Shown here: piece after piece, positions 36,781 to 47,566 of the stretch
How positions within the stretch are numbered: position 1 is the first letter of the stretch
Layout: each line of letters begins with the position of its first letter
Source of the DNA: Tepidamorphus sp.
GTDB taxonomy: Bacteria; Pseudomonadota; Alphaproteobacteria; Rhizobiales; Tepidamorphaceae
Assembly (NCBI GenBank): GCA_028280885.1
Contig: JANQKY010000119.1
Coordinates: forward strand, 41,883 to 105,882
Direction: 5' to 3'
Length of the DNA stretch: 64,000 bases
The notes under the pieces: generated by a model
The model's database searches: none
What the model saw: the letters and a program-made list of their open reading frames with translations, nothing else
Told to the model about the DNA's origin: nothing
Translations under genes and position numbers: made by a program

Positions 36781-36854
36781 GGAAGGGTCCCGACGATCTT
36801 AGTAAGGTCGGGAAGGGTCCCGATGATCTTAGTAAGGTCGGGAAGGGTCCCGAC
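36781..36854. repeat. 30-bp tandem repeat, about 2.5 copies, in a divergent promoter region
   Basis: Two full 30-bp units (36781-36810 and 36811-36840, one base different) and a 14-base partial third unit. At each unit junction lies TCGGGAAGGGTCCCGA, a 6-bp-arm hairpin. The array lies 31 bp upstream of the adenine deaminase start and about 130 bp upstream of the dehydrogenase start. Confidence 0.85.
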
Positions 36855-36982
36855 CGGGGGACAGATTACAGCCATTCCGGCTTAAGAAAAGCGAAGCCTG
36901 ACAAGCCCGGTGGGATCGTCTAGATAGGGTTCGACCCAAACGGGGCTTCTATCCTCACGCAAGAATTCAGGAGAGCACGGAT

Positions 36983-37852
36983 ATGGCGAAGGTGGCATTC
37001 ATCGGTCTTGGGGTGATGGGATATCCGATGGCCGGGCACCTGAAGAGCCGCGGCGGCCATGACGTCACGGTCTACAACCGGACCGCGGCCAAGGCCGAAC
37101 AGTGGGTCTCCGAATTCGGCGGCCGGTCGGCGCCGACGCCGAGGGCGGCGGCCGAGGGCGGCGACTTCGTCTTTACCTGCGTCGGCAATGACGACGACCT
37201 GCGCGCCGTGACGACCGGCGACGATGGCGCTTTCGGCGGCCTGAAGCCCGGCGCCGTCTTCGTCGACAACACCACCGCCTCGGCGAATGTCGCCCGGGAG
37301 CTTTACGAGGCCGGAAAGGCGAACGGCATCGGCGTCCTCGACGCCCCCGTCTCCGGCGGCCAGGCCGGCGCCGAGAACGGCCAGCTGACGGTCATGGTCG
37401 GCGGCGACGCGGACACCTACGCCCGGGCCGAGCCGGTCATTCAGAGCTATGCCAAGATGGTCGGCCACATGGGCGAGGCCGGCGCGGGCCAACTGACCAA
37501 GATGGTCAACCAGATCTGCATCGCGGGCCTCGTCCAGGGCCTGTCGGAGGGCATTCACATGGCCAAGATCTCCGGCCTCGATGTTGCCAGGGTGATCGAC
37601 GTGATCTCCAAGGGTGCGGCCCAGTCCTGGCAGATGGAGAACCGCTGGGAGACGATGGCCAAGGGCGAGTTCGAGTTCGGCTTCGCGGTCGACTGGATGC
37701 GCAAGGACCTGGCGATCTGCCTCGACGAGGCGCGCAACAACGGCGCCCACCTGCCGGTCGCGGCCCTGGTCGACCAGTTCTATTCGCAGGTCCAGTCGAT
37801 GGGCGGCAAGCGCTGGGACACCTCGAGCCTGATCGCCCTGCTCGACCGGTAG
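36983..37852 (+). CDS. 3-hydroxyisobutyrate dehydrogenase-family NAD(P) oxidoreductase
   Basis: A 289-residue beta-hydroxyacid dehydrogenase. The Rossmann loop GLGVMGYPMAGHL opens the protein, then FVDNTTASANVARELY and the substrate motif DAPVSGGQAGAENGQLTVMV. The catalytic Lys lies in GAGQLTKMVNQICIAG. Candidates include 3-hydroxyisobutyrate, tartronate semialdehyde and succinic-semialdehyde reductases, which cannot be told apart by eye. It is followed three bases later by an AlkD-like gene. Confidence 0.92.
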   Translation: MAKVAFIGLGVMGYPMAGHLKSRGGHDVTVYNRTAAKAEQWVSEFGGRSAPTPRAAAEGGDFVFTCVGNDDDLRAVTTGDDGAFGGLKPGAVFVDNTTASANVARELYEAGKANGIGVLDAPVSGGQAGAENGQLTVMVGGDADTYARAEPVIQSYAKMVGHMGEAGAGQLTKMVNQICIAGLVQGLSEGIHMAKISGLDVARVIDVISKGAAQSWQMENRWETMAKGEFEFGFAVDWMRKDLAICLDEARNNGAHLPVAALVDQFYSQVQSMGGKRWDTSSLIALLDR

Positions 37853-37855
37853 AGC

Positions 37856-38554
37856 ATGGCCGCGCGGGACACGGCATCGACGGCGGAAGCGATCCTTGCC
37901 CGGCTGGAGGCGCTGGGCAGTGAACGCGACCGCGCCGGCATGGCCCGGTTCGGCATCAACACCGAGACCGCCTACGGCGTCTCGGTGCCGACCTTGCGGC
38001 AGATCGCCCGCGACCACCGGCGCGACACGCCGCTTGCCCGAACGCTCTGGACGAGCGGCCGCCACGAAGCGCGGATCCTGTCCGCCCTGATCGCCGATCC
38101 GAAGGAGCTGACGCGCGCCGACTGCGATGCCTGGGTCGCCGGCGTCAATTCCTGGGATCTCTGCGACCAGCTTGCAACGCTGTTCCAGAAGACGCCGTTT
38201 CGCGACGATCTGATCACCGACTGGACGGCGGATGAGCGCGAATTCGTCCGGCGCGAGGGCTTCGTGCTGATCGTCGCCCGCGCAGTGCACGACAAGAAGG
38301 CGCCGCATTCGGCCTTCCCGCCCTATTTCGACCTGATTGAGCGCCACGCCCGGGACGAGCGGAACTTCGTGAAGAAAGCGGTCAACTGGGCGCTGCGCCA
38401 GATCGGCAAACGCGCCCCGGAATTGCACGGCCCGGCGCTGGAGCTCGCCGAGAAACTCGGCGCCTCGGATAATCGCAACGAGCGCTGGATCGGCCGCGAC
38501 GCGCTACGCGACCTGCGCAAGCACGCCGCCCGGCGCAACTGGGCGCAGGTCTGA
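37856..38554 (+). CDS. DNA alkylation repair protein (AlkD-like HEAT repeat)
   Basis: A 232-residue, fully helical HEAT-repeat protein of the AlkC/AlkD superfamily. Segments are FGINTETAYGVSVPTLRQIA, SWDLCDQLA with the Trp-Asp DNA-facing residues, and KKAVNWALRQIGKR. AlkD-type enzymes excise positively charged N3/N7-alkylpurines. It is translated right behind the dehydrogenase gene (three bases apart), without an evident metabolic link. Confidence 0.88.
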   Translation: MAARDTASTAEAILARLEALGSERDRAGMARFGINTETAYGVSVPTLRQIARDHRRDTPLARTLWTSGRHEARILSALIADPKELTRADCDAWVAGVNSWDLCDQLATLFQKTPFRDDLITDWTADEREFVRREGFVLIVARAVHDKKAPHSAFPPYFDLIERHARDERNFVKKAVNWALRQIGKRAPELHGPALELAEKLGASDNRNERWIGRDALRDLRKHAARRNWAQV

Positions 38555-38642
38555 CGCCGCATTTGGTGACGGGGGGCAGAGCATTTTTCGCTCCGCCGCC
38601 TGACGGTAGCCGGTTGCCTCTCGCCGGGAAAAAGGGGAACCT

Positions 38643-39797
38643 TTGCATATTGCCCCAAGCTGGTCCGGACGAACGCTCTTGCTGACCGTAACTCGCAACG
38701 AACTGGCGCTGGTTTTCGCAGCTTTCACCGCCCTGATCCTCTACACGGTCGGCGCGGACTGGGACGCCGATATCAGCGATCCCGTCCTGTTCGCCGGGAA
38801 ATTCGTCTGGCTGTTCGGCGCGATGATCTGGGCGGCCTTCGCCGCGGTGCGCCATGCCGACAGCCTCGCCGAGATCTTCGGCGAGCCCTACGGAACCCTG
38901 ATCCTGACCATCTCGGTCATCTCGATCGAGATCTCCGTCATCGCCGCGGTGATGTTCGCCGGCGAGGCCGAGCCGACCCTGCCGCGCGACACGATGCTGG
39001 CCATCCTGATGATCGTGCTCAACCTGATGGTCGGCATCTCGCTGTTGATCGGCGGGGTGCGCTACCGCGAGCAGAGCTACAGCCTGGAAGGCGCCCGCAC
39101 CTATCTCGCCGTCATCATCACCCTGTCGACGATGACGCTGATCGTGCCGCGCTACACCATCTCCACCAGCGACCCGACGCTGACCACCGCCCAGGCCATC
39201 GCGTTTTCCGTCGTCACCCTGATCCTCTACGGCACGTTCCTGGCGATGCAGACCGTCCGGCACCAGAACTACTTCCGCCAGCCCAAGCGCAAGGGCACCA
39301 TGCTCATTCCCGAATACGGCAAGTATCCGGAAGGCATCGACACCAAGACCGTCCCCTATCACGCCGGCACGCTGGTCTTCGTCCTGGTGATGATCGTGCT
39401 GATGTCGAAGGAGTTCGGCCCGCTGGTCGACGACGCAACCGTGACGCTGGGCGCACCCAGCGCGCTCGGCGGCATCCTGATCGCCGTCCTGGTGCTGGCG
39501 CCGGAGGGGCTTGCCGCCTTCAACGCGGCGGCCTCCAACCACCTGCAGCGCGCCGTCAATATCTGCATGGGTTCGGCGCTGGCGACGATCAGCCTGACCG
39601 TCCCCGCCGTCGTCGCCGTCAGCTTCATCACCGGGACCCACCTGATCCTCGGACTGGCTCAGGTGGAAATGATCCTGCTCGGCCTGTCGCTGATCCTGTG
39701 CATGATGACCTTCGGCGGCACGCGCACCAACATGCTGCAGGGCGTCGTGCACCTGATCGTGTTCGTCGTCTTCGTGGTGCTGATCTTCGACCCGTGA
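38643..39797 (+). CDS. chaA: Ca2+/H+ antiporter, ChaA family
   Basis: A 384-residue membrane protein with about eleven helices. The two acidic alpha-repeat motifs of cation/proton exchangers are GEPYGTLILTISVISIEISV near residue 80 and VLVLAPEGLAAFNAAASNHL near 285. An acidic-poor cytosolic loop with KRKGTMLIPEYGKYPEG sits between. It exports calcium or sodium in exchange for protons. The start is a TTG behind AAGGGGAACC; the next ATG codons would delete part of the first helix. Confidence 0.9.
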   Translation: MHIAPSWSGRTLLLTVTRNELALVFAAFTALILYTVGADWDADISDPVLFAGKFVWLFGAMIWAAFAAVRHADSLAEIFGEPYGTLILTISVISIEISVIAAVMFAGEAEPTLPRDTMLAILMIVLNLMVGISLLIGGVRYREQSYSLEGARTYLAVIITLSTMTLIVPRYTISTSDPTLTTAQAIAFSVVTLILYGTFLAMQTVRHQNYFRQPKRKGTMLIPEYGKYPEGIDTKTVPYHAGTLVFVLVMIVLMSKEFGPLVDDATVTLGAPSALGGILIAVLVLAPEGLAAFNAAASNHLQRAVNICMGSALATISLTVPAVVAVSFITGTHLILGLAQVEMILLGLSLILCMMTFGGTRTNMLQGVVHLIVFVVFVVLIFDP

Positions 39798-39821
39798 GCG
39801 GGCCGCCGCCGCCCCCGCGCC

Positions 39822-40289
39822 TCAGTCTCCGGCGAAATCGAGCGGCAGCGCGGTGGAGAACTTGATCTGCTCCATGGCGAATGTCGAGGAGACGTCGCTC
39901 AGCGCGACCCGCGCGATCAGTTTCTTGTAGAACACGTCATAGTGCTCGATATCGGGAACGACGACGCGTAGCAGATAGTCGACCTCGCCGCTCATCCGGT
40001 AGAACTCGACCACTTCCGGCAGATCGTTGACGGCGTCGGCGAATTGCTTGAGCCAGTCCTCTGCGTGCTCGCTGGTCTTGATCGCGACGAACACGGTGAC
40101 GCCGGCATTGACCTTCTTGGGGTCGAGCAGCGCCACCCGCCCCCGGATGACGCCCTCCTCCTCCAGCTTCTGGATGCGCCGCCAGCACGGCGTCGTCGAC
40201 AGCCCCACCCGCTTGCCGATCTCGGCGACCGGAATGGTCGAATCCGCCTGGAGAATGGCCAGGATCTTGCGGTCGATACGGTCGAGCAT
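39822..40289 (-). CDS. Lrp/AsnC-family transcriptional regulator
   Basis: A 155-residue Lrp-type regulator. The N-terminal helix-turn-helix is DRKILAILQADSTIPVAEIG with VGLSTTPCWRRIQKLEEEG as recognition part. The C-terminal RAM effector domain includes VVEFYRMSGEVDYLLRVVV. Amino acids are the usual effectors. A TAGAA-N5-TTCTA inverted repeat 14 bp upstream of its start could be an autoregulatory operator. Confidence 0.93.
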   Translation of the reverse strand: MLDRIDRKILAILQADSTIPVAEIGKRVGLSTTPCWRRIQKLEEEGVIRGRVALLDPKKVNAGVTVFVAIKTSEHAEDWLKQFADAVNDLPEVVEFYRMSGEVDYLLRVVVPDIEHYDVFYKKLIARVALSDVSSTFAMEQIKFSTALPLDFAGD

Positions 40290-40302
40290 GTGCCGGGTCC
40301 CT

Positions 40303-40317
40303 TAGAACAAAATTCTA
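40303..40317. promoter_or_regulatory. Candidate operator upstream of the Lrp-type gene
   Basis: TAGAACAAAATTCTA is a perfect 5-bp inverted repeat around five A/T-rich bases. It is 14 bp upstream of the lrp start and stands out in GC-rich surroundings. Lrp/AsnC proteins usually autoregulate through such short AT-rich dyads. Confidence 0.5.
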
Positions 40318-40433
40318 TGAGCCCTGTATCTACCGCAGTTTGGCGCGAAATCCATCCGAATTTCGCCACTATCCGGATTCAGTTGCCAAGTGGCGGTCCG
40401 GCCGAAGACCAGCCGAACCGCCCGGGTCTCAGA

Positions 40434-42602
40434 TCAATCGAACGGCCGTGGCGTGCCGATCAATGGTGTCTTGACCGGCGTTGCCGCGCCGACCACGACG
40501 ATGATCGAGTTGCCGCCCGGATTGACGGCCGGATCGACGATCTTCTTCCAGTTCGTGGTGATGAAGATATTGCCCGACCGGTCGATCTTGCCCGCCGTGA
40601 TCCGCTCGAACACGTCGGAAGTATAGCCGGTGTCCGGCGAAATCGGATCGCCGGTCGACAGGATGCCGTCCGTCCGGCTCTGCGGACACCTGTCGGCGCT
40701 TGCCCCGCAGAAGCGGGAAATCGGCGTATCCGGGATCACCTCGTCGCCCGAATAGGGCGGGTTGAACTCGGCGCCGAAATTGAACACCCAGACGGTATCG
40801 GACCCGTCGACGATGATCCCCCACGGCACTGTGAGCCCGCCGCCGCGATAGACTTCGCCTTCGAACGTGTCGGGGTCAAACAGCGTCACCGAAGGATCCT
40901 CGCCATCGGCGAAATTGCCGATCGGCGGCGGACAGGGCACGTCGATCTTGTCGGAGTTCGCGACCCAGATATTGCCCATCGAATCGGCCGCGTTGCCCAT
41001 CGGCCGCTTCAGGATCTTTGCACCGTCCTTGGGGTTCTTGATGGTCTTGATCAGCGTCCCGTCGGTATCGATCACCGATAGCGTCTCGCCCAGATTGCCG
41101 ACCACCCAGGCCCTGTTATAGCCGTCGACCGCCAAGCCGAACGGCTTGATCCTGGCCGGATCGTCGGTGCTCGGCGGCACCGTGTCGCCGGGATAGGGGA
41201 ATTCCGCGACCCCGCCCTTCAAGCGTGTGTTGATCGCGGCCGTGTGATCGCCGCCGGGCACCAGCGTGGCGGAATCGTTGCGGCAATTGCCCATCCAGAC
41301 ATTGCCGTTCGCATCACTCATGATGCCCTGCGGCCAGTAGACGAACCCGTTGCGGTAGCCCCTGTCCGGCGAGACCGGCTTGCCGGTCTTGCGGAAGACG
41401 GAAAAGCTCTTGTGGTTCGCCGCCGTCTCCGGGTCTTCCGAGCATGCCTGCGATTCGAAACCGAAATTGCTGGCCCAGATCTTGCCGTTGCGATCCATCG
41501 TGATGCCATAGCCGGACCCGTTGAGGCCGCCGCCGAAGAAGATGTCCTGCAGGTGCCCCGCCGGGCTGAACTTCAGCAGCCGCTTGCCGGTGCAGGCCGG
41601 CGTTCTCCGGTTTTCCGGCACGTAGTTGTTGTTGACCCAGACGGTGCCCTTCCTGCCGATGGCGAAATTACCCGGACCGTTCATCGCGTTGTCGGCATTC
41701 TGGACCTGATACTCACCGCCGGTGATCTTCAGATAGAGCAACCAGTTGGTCGGCCGGGACTTGAGCACGTCGGCATAGACGCTGCCCTTCTTCGTCAGGC
41801 GGAACAGCGGATCCTTTGGCGAATTGCCGTCATAGCCGGGATAGGAGGGATATTTGGCGATATTGGCGACCGCCTCCAGCACCGAGGCCGGCTTCGTTCC
41901 GCCGGGCGGCGTCGTTGCCGAAAACAGCTGGTCGCAGCGCCGTTGCGATGCGACGCAGGCCGCCACCGCGTTGGCGATCGAATGGAAGGTCTTGAACGTG
42001 TCGCGCTTGGGGCCGTTGGGAATGCGGGCGATCATATCGCCGGCCAGGCCGGTCTTCGGGTTGGCGAGGTTTTCCGCCATCATCGCGGCGTTGATGACGC
42101 CGTACTTGTTGCCCAGAACTGCGGGGTATTTTTCGCCGAAGGCGGGCGAACCGATGATGAATTGCGCATTGGCCGTGCCGGCGGCGACCGTCGTCAACTC
42201 GTTGACGGTCACCCGCTTCGATGGGCTGCCGGCCGGCTGGACGACGGCGAGCATCGACTTGCCTTTCGAGGCAAGCACGAACAGCACCGGTTTACCGTCA
42301 TAGCCATCGCCCTTAGGGGCCGCATAACGGATCCGGAACTTGCCTTCCGCGCGCGACTTGCCGTTCCCCAGCAACACCCATTTCGGTGTCTTGTTGTGGG
42401 GATAGGCGGCGTAGAGCGCAACGGAATACCCTTTCAGCGGCTCGGCCTCGGTGCTGCCGGTCTGCACGGTGCCGCGCAGGACCTTCATCTCGGCTGCATC
42501 GGCACCCGCCGGCGCGGCAAGGCCAAGCGCCAGGCAGGCTGCAAACACGCCACCACCTGCCAGGCCGAACAAGCGGCGCGGCTTTCGAACTTTCAACGTC
42601 AT
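40434..42602 (-). CDS. Large secreted NHL/beta-propeller-like protein
   Basis: A 722-residue exported protein with a signal peptide (FGLAGGGVFAACLALGLAAPAGADA). A carboxypeptidase-regulatory-like beta domain follows (about 40-125, LRGTVQTGSTEAEPLKGYSV). Next is a linking helical region with a cysteine pair (CVASQRRC), then a propeller-like part with repeated blades of the type GxVWVxN, GNVWMGN, NIWVAN, TVWVFNFG. Such propellers bind ligands or act as lyases or phytase-like enzymes. I cannot assign an activity. The several Cys residues fit a periplasmic, disulfide-bearing protein. Confidence 0.78.
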   Translation of the reverse strand: MTLKVRKPRRLFGLAGGGVFAACLALGLAAPAGADAAEMKVLRGTVQTGSTEAEPLKGYSVALYAAYPHNKTPKWVLLGNGKSRAEGKFRIRYAAPKGDGYDGKPVLFVLASKGKSMLAVVQPAGSPSKRVTVNELTTVAAGTANAQFIIGSPAFGEKYPAVLGNKYGVINAAMMAENLANPKTGLAGDMIARIPNGPKRDTFKTFHSIANAVAACVASQRRCDQLFSATTPPGGTKPASVLEAVANIAKYPSYPGYDGNSPKDPLFRLTKKGSVYADVLKSRPTNWLLYLKITGGEYQVQNADNAMNGPGNFAIGRKGTVWVNNNYVPENRRTPACTGKRLLKFSPAGHLQDIFFGGGLNGSGYGITMDRNGKIWASNFGFESQACSEDPETAANHKSFSVFRKTGKPVSPDRGYRNGFVYWPQGIMSDANGNVWMGNCRNDSATLVPGGDHTAAINTRLKGGVAEFPYPGDTVPPSTDDPARIKPFGLAVDGYNRAWVVGNLGETLSVIDTDGTLIKTIKNPKDGAKILKRPMGNAADSMGNIWVANSDKIDVPCPPPIGNFADGEDPSVTLFDPDTFEGEVYRGGGLTVPWGIIVDGSDTVWVFNFGAEFNPPYSGDEVIPDTPISRFCGASADRCPQSRTDGILSTGDPISPDTGYTSDVFERITAGKIDRSGNIFITTNWKKIVDPAVNPGGNSIIVVVGAATPVKTPLIGTPRPFD

Positions 42603-42849
42603 GCAATTTCCTCCAGCGGAACCGGCACTATCATCACAAACGGCAACACGAACTGTACCGGATACATCATGTTATCCGTGTAACAACCGGGCAGCACGCG
42701 GTGCGTGCGGCTTGGTAGCGGTCATTTCTTGGGATTTTATTGCCGGCTTGGAAACACCGCAATCGGTTTGATGTCGCAGCGGTAGGGAAGGGGCTGGAGA
42801 GGGGGCTCGAAGGTTATTTTTTGGGTGGTGATCGGTGGCAACCGCTGAC

Positions 42850-43039
42850 GGGCCCTCACCCGGCTCGCTTGCGCTCGCCACCCTCTCCCGCGGAGGGGAG
42901 AGGGTCCGTGCCACACGGCCGCTTTCCCGCAAACTTGACCTCTTTCCGAAAAGGAGAGGGGGGAGAACGAAGGTGCCGGGAAGCTCTTACCCTCTCCCCC
43001 TTGGCGGGAGAGGGCGGCCCGAAGGGCCGGGTGAGGGCC
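42850..43039. repeat. Dispersed palindromic repeat C, copy 2
   Basis: It has the same ends as 32901-33066: GGGCCCTCACCCGGCTCGC on the left and GGCCCGAAGGGCCGGGTGAGGGCC on the right, the outer arms being inverted copies of each other. Inner ACCCTCTCCC/GGGAGAGGG hairpins are also present. The rest of the 42603-43163 gap shows no supported gene. Confidence 0.75.
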
Positions 43040-43163
43040 AGTCAGCCGTGCCAGCAAGCACAGCCGATCGGACGTCAAACCGGACACCAGTGTGTCATCA
43101 CCCGAGTAACACGACAGGCGGCCCTCCAGCCCCGCCGAAACAGCCCAGCGACGCCGGCAGATC

Positions 43164-44192
43164 TCAGCTCACACCGAGCTTCTTCTGCAGGCTGGTCGAC
43201 GAGGTCGTGTACTGGAACACCAGCCGCTTGTCGGGATAGACGATGCGGTGGGCGGCCTGCGCCATCAGCGCGCCCTCGTGGAAGCCCGACAGGATCAGCT
43301 TCAGCTTGCCGGGGTACCAGTTGATGTCGCCGATGGCGAAGATGCCCGGCTCCGAGGTCTCGAACTTCTCCGTGTCGACCGGGATCAGGTTCTCATGCAG
43401 GTTGATGCCCCAATTGGCGACCGGCCCGAGCTTCATGGTGAGGCCGAAGAAGGGCAGCATCCGGTCACAGGCGATCCGGTGCTCGGCCTTGTTAAGATCG
43501 GTGACGGTGATCTCTCTCAAGGTCCCGTCATCGCCATGCAGCCCGGTCACCTGGCCGAGCAGCAGGTCCATCTCGCCGGCCTCGACGAGCGCCCGCATCT
43601 TGTTGACGGAATCGGGCGCTGCCCGGAACGCGTCGCGGCGGTGGATCAGCGTCACACGCTTGGCGATCGGCTGCAGGTTGAGCGTCCAGTCAAGCGCGGA
43701 ATCACCACCGCCGACGATGACCAGGTCCATGTCGCGGAACGCCTCCATCTTGCGCACCGCGTATTGCACCGAGACGCCCTCGTATTCCTCGATACCCTTG
43801 ATCGGCGGGCGCTTGGGCTGGAAGCTGCCGCCACCGGCGGCGATCACCACGACCTTCGCCTCGATCACCAGGCCCTGATCGGTGCCGACCCGGAAGTCCC
43901 CATCGGGCAGGCGCTCCAGCGTCTCGACCATGTGGCCGTAATGGAATTCCGGATTGAACGGCGCGATCTGCTCCATCAGCTTTTCCGTCAGCTCCTGGCC
44001 GGAAATGATCGGCCAGGCCGGAATGTCGTAGATCGGCTTCTCCGGATAGAGCTCCGCGCACTGCCCGCCGGGCTTGTCGAGGATGTCGATCAGGTGGCAC
44101 TGCATGTCGAGCAGGCCGAGCTCGAACACGGCGAACAGGCCAACCGGCCCGGCACCGATGATGGCGACGTCGGTACGAATGGGATCAGACAT
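43164..44192 (-). CDS. Ferredoxin-NADP+ reductase, thioredoxin-reductase-like type
   Basis: A 342-residue flavoenzyme of the TrxR-like FNR class. The FAD fold is VAIIGAGPVGLFAVFELGL near residue 9 and PGGQCAELYPEKPIYDIPAW is the family mark. The NADPH fold is LVIVGGGDSALDWTLNL, with the FAIGDINWYPGKLKLILSGF FAD-binding motif. The redox CxxC of true thioredoxin reductases is absent. It should move electrons between NADPH and a 2Fe-2S ferredoxin. It lies 20 bp behind cysH in the same direction, so it may supply reduced ferredoxin to CysI. The ATG at 44192 gives the family start. Confidence 0.9.
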   Translation of the reverse strand: MSDPIRTDVAIIGAGPVGLFAVFELGLLDMQCHLIDILDKPGGQCAELYPEKPIYDIPAWPIISGQELTEKLMEQIAPFNPEFHYGHMVETLERLPDGDFRVGTDQGLVIEAKVVVIAAGGGSFQPKRPPIKGIEEYEGVSVQYAVRKMEAFRDMDLVIVGGGDSALDWTLNLQPIAKRVTLIHRRDAFRAAPDSVNKMRALVEAGEMDLLLGQVTGLHGDDGTLREITVTDLNKAEHRIACDRMLPFFGLTMKLGPVANWGINLHENLIPVDTEKFETSEPGIFAIGDINWYPGKLKLILSGFHEGALMAQAAHRIVYPDKRLVFQYTTSSTSLQKKLGVS

Positions 44193-44211
44193 GAAGCTCT
44201 TTCGGTCCTGC

Positions 44212-45562
44212 TCAGCTGCGGGAGCGCATCCACGGCCGGTTGCCGAAGGGCGCCTCGTTGCTGCTGCCGGTCGGCTGCATGTAGATCGGCACCTCCGGAA
44301 TATGCCCGTCCGCGAGCGCGCGGCGTGTGGCTTCATCCCTTATGGCAAAGGAGGAAAAACCGCAACGCAGCATATAGGGGATCTGGTCGAGCAGAACGTC
44401 GCCCTCGGCCCGGATCTCGCCCTCATAGCCATGCCGCTCGCGCAACAGCCGCGCCGAGGAATAGGCCCGCCCGTCGGTGAAGGCGGGAAACGACAGCGAC
44501 ACCATGGCGATGCGGTCGAGATCGGGAATGAGGTCCTCGATCGGATCGCCCTCGCCGACGGCAACGCCCACATCCCAGTCATCGAGCGTATTGCGGCCGC
44601 GCAGGCCCGACCAGCGTTCGGCCGATACCACGATCGCGCCGTCTTCCGGCAGCGCCTCCTCGTCGTCGAGCCGCTGCCAGGGATCGGCTTGAAAGCCCTC
44701 TTTCGTCCAGATTTCAGATCGTTCCGTCATGGTCATTCCATTCGTCGGGCCATTCGTCCGGCCATTCGTCGGGGGATCTTCGCCCGGCATCGCGTTGCGG
44801 GTGATGACGCGGACCGTCTCGCCGTTGCGGGCGATGTGGATGCCGCATTCCGTCTTGTCCGATCCGCGCCAGCGGCCGGCGCGGGCATCCTCGCCGTTGG
44901 CGACCGGGCTAGTGCATGGCGCGCAGCCGATCGAGGGATAGCCGCGCGCGACAAGCGGATGGGCGGGAAGTTCGTGGATCGTCCTATAGGCGCTGATGTC
45001 GCCGCTGTCCCAATCGGCCAGCGGATTGACCTTGAGACGGCCATCGACCCGTTCCACCAGCGGCATCGACGCCCGGCTCGCCGCCTGGCCGCGCCGCCGG
45101 CCACTGAGCCAGACGTCGAAGCCCGCCAGCGCCTGCTTCAGCGGCTTTTCCTTGCGCAGCGCGCAGCACAGATCGGCGTCGCGCTTGTTGAGATCGCCAT
45201 TCGGGTCGACCGCCGCGATGCGCCCGGCATCGGGCGCAACCGAGCGGACATCGGTCAGCCCGAGCTGCTTCACCAGCTGATCGCGATAGGCCAGCGTCTC
45301 GTCGAAATGCTTGCCCGTCTCCAGGAAGATCACCGGGGTGTCCGGCGCGATCGCCGCGACATGATGCAGGAGCACGGCGGAATCCGCCCCGAAGGAGGAG
45401 ACCACCGCGGCCCGGCCCGGCGCCAGTTCGTTAAGCGCATAGGCGATCAGATCGCGCGCGGGCGCGCCGGTAAACAGCCGGTCGAGCACACCCGGGTCAG
45501 GCCACGCCGCAGCCGAGCAGACAACTTCGTTGCCGGGACCGGGCACGCCCGCCAGGAGCCGT

Positions 45563-45573
<11 letters not shown>
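44212..45573 (-). CDS. cysH: Adenylyl-sulfate reductase CysH fused to a DUF934 domain
   Basis: One uninterrupted 453-residue frame. Residues about 1-270 are an assimilatory APS reductase. The PP-loop-like SSFGADSAVLLHH is present, as are the 4Fe-4S ligands DLCCALRKEKP and GCAPC and the catalytic ECGIH. Residues about 280-453 are a DUF934 protein (WTKEGFQADPWQRLDDEE, RSARL-type core, DQIPYMLRCGFSSFAI), normally a separate gene next to cysH or cysI in Rhizobiales. The joint (TNGRTNGPTNG) is encoded by three 12-bp tandem repeats at 44738-44773. An internal ATG at 44736 could also start a free DUF934 protein. It overlaps cysI by 11 bases. Confidence 0.88.
44738..44773 (-). repeat. 12-bp tandem repeat at the CysH-DUF934 junction
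   Basis: CCATTCGTCGGG is present three times (the middle copy with one change) on the plus strand. In the coding strand it encodes Thr-Asn-Gly units. Because the unit is a multiple of three, copy changes keep the frame open between the two domains. Confidence 0.9.
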
Positions 45574-47245
<1,672 letters not shown>

Positions 47246-47256
47246 CTCAATCGTCC

Positions 47257-47553
47257 TCAGGCGGCAACCGAACTGCCGGTGGTGGGGCCGCCGCTGGCGC
47301 GGATGCGCTCGCGCAGGCGTACCGGCTCGATCCGCTCGGCTTCCTCGTCGACATCGATCAGATAGGGCTCGACGATCGCCCGGTCGGCGACCGCGGCCTT
47401 GGCGACCTCTTCGGCGAGCGCCTGGCTGTCGGCATCGGGCAACAGCCGCGCGTCGGCGAGATCGGTGGTCCAGTCCTCGTTGCCCAGATAGACGACACGT
47501 CCGTCGCCGAGGCGGTTCGCGGTCATCACCTGCGTTTTCGGGGGTTTCGGCAT
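47257..47553 (-). CDS. DUF2849 protein of the cys operon
   Basis: A 98-residue protein with the DUF2849 pattern (QVMTANRLGDGRVVYLGN, DARLLPDADSQALAEE, VVEPYLIDVD-like end). It occurs between cysG and cysI in many alphaproteobacteria, where a role as small sulfite-reductase helper has been guessed but not shown. The ATG at 47553 has a strong AGGAGCAGGAG ribosome site. Confidence 0.9.
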   Translation of the reverse strand: MPKPPKTQVMTANRLGDGRVVYLGNEDWTTDLADARLLPDADSQALAEEVAKAAVADRAIVEPYLIDVDEEAERIEPVRLRERIRASGGPTTGSSVAA

Positions 47554-47566
47554 CGCTCCTGCTCCT

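Noticed and set aside
36781..36854. CRISPR-like array
   Set aside because: Units are directly adjacent with no spacers, so this is a simple tandem repeat.
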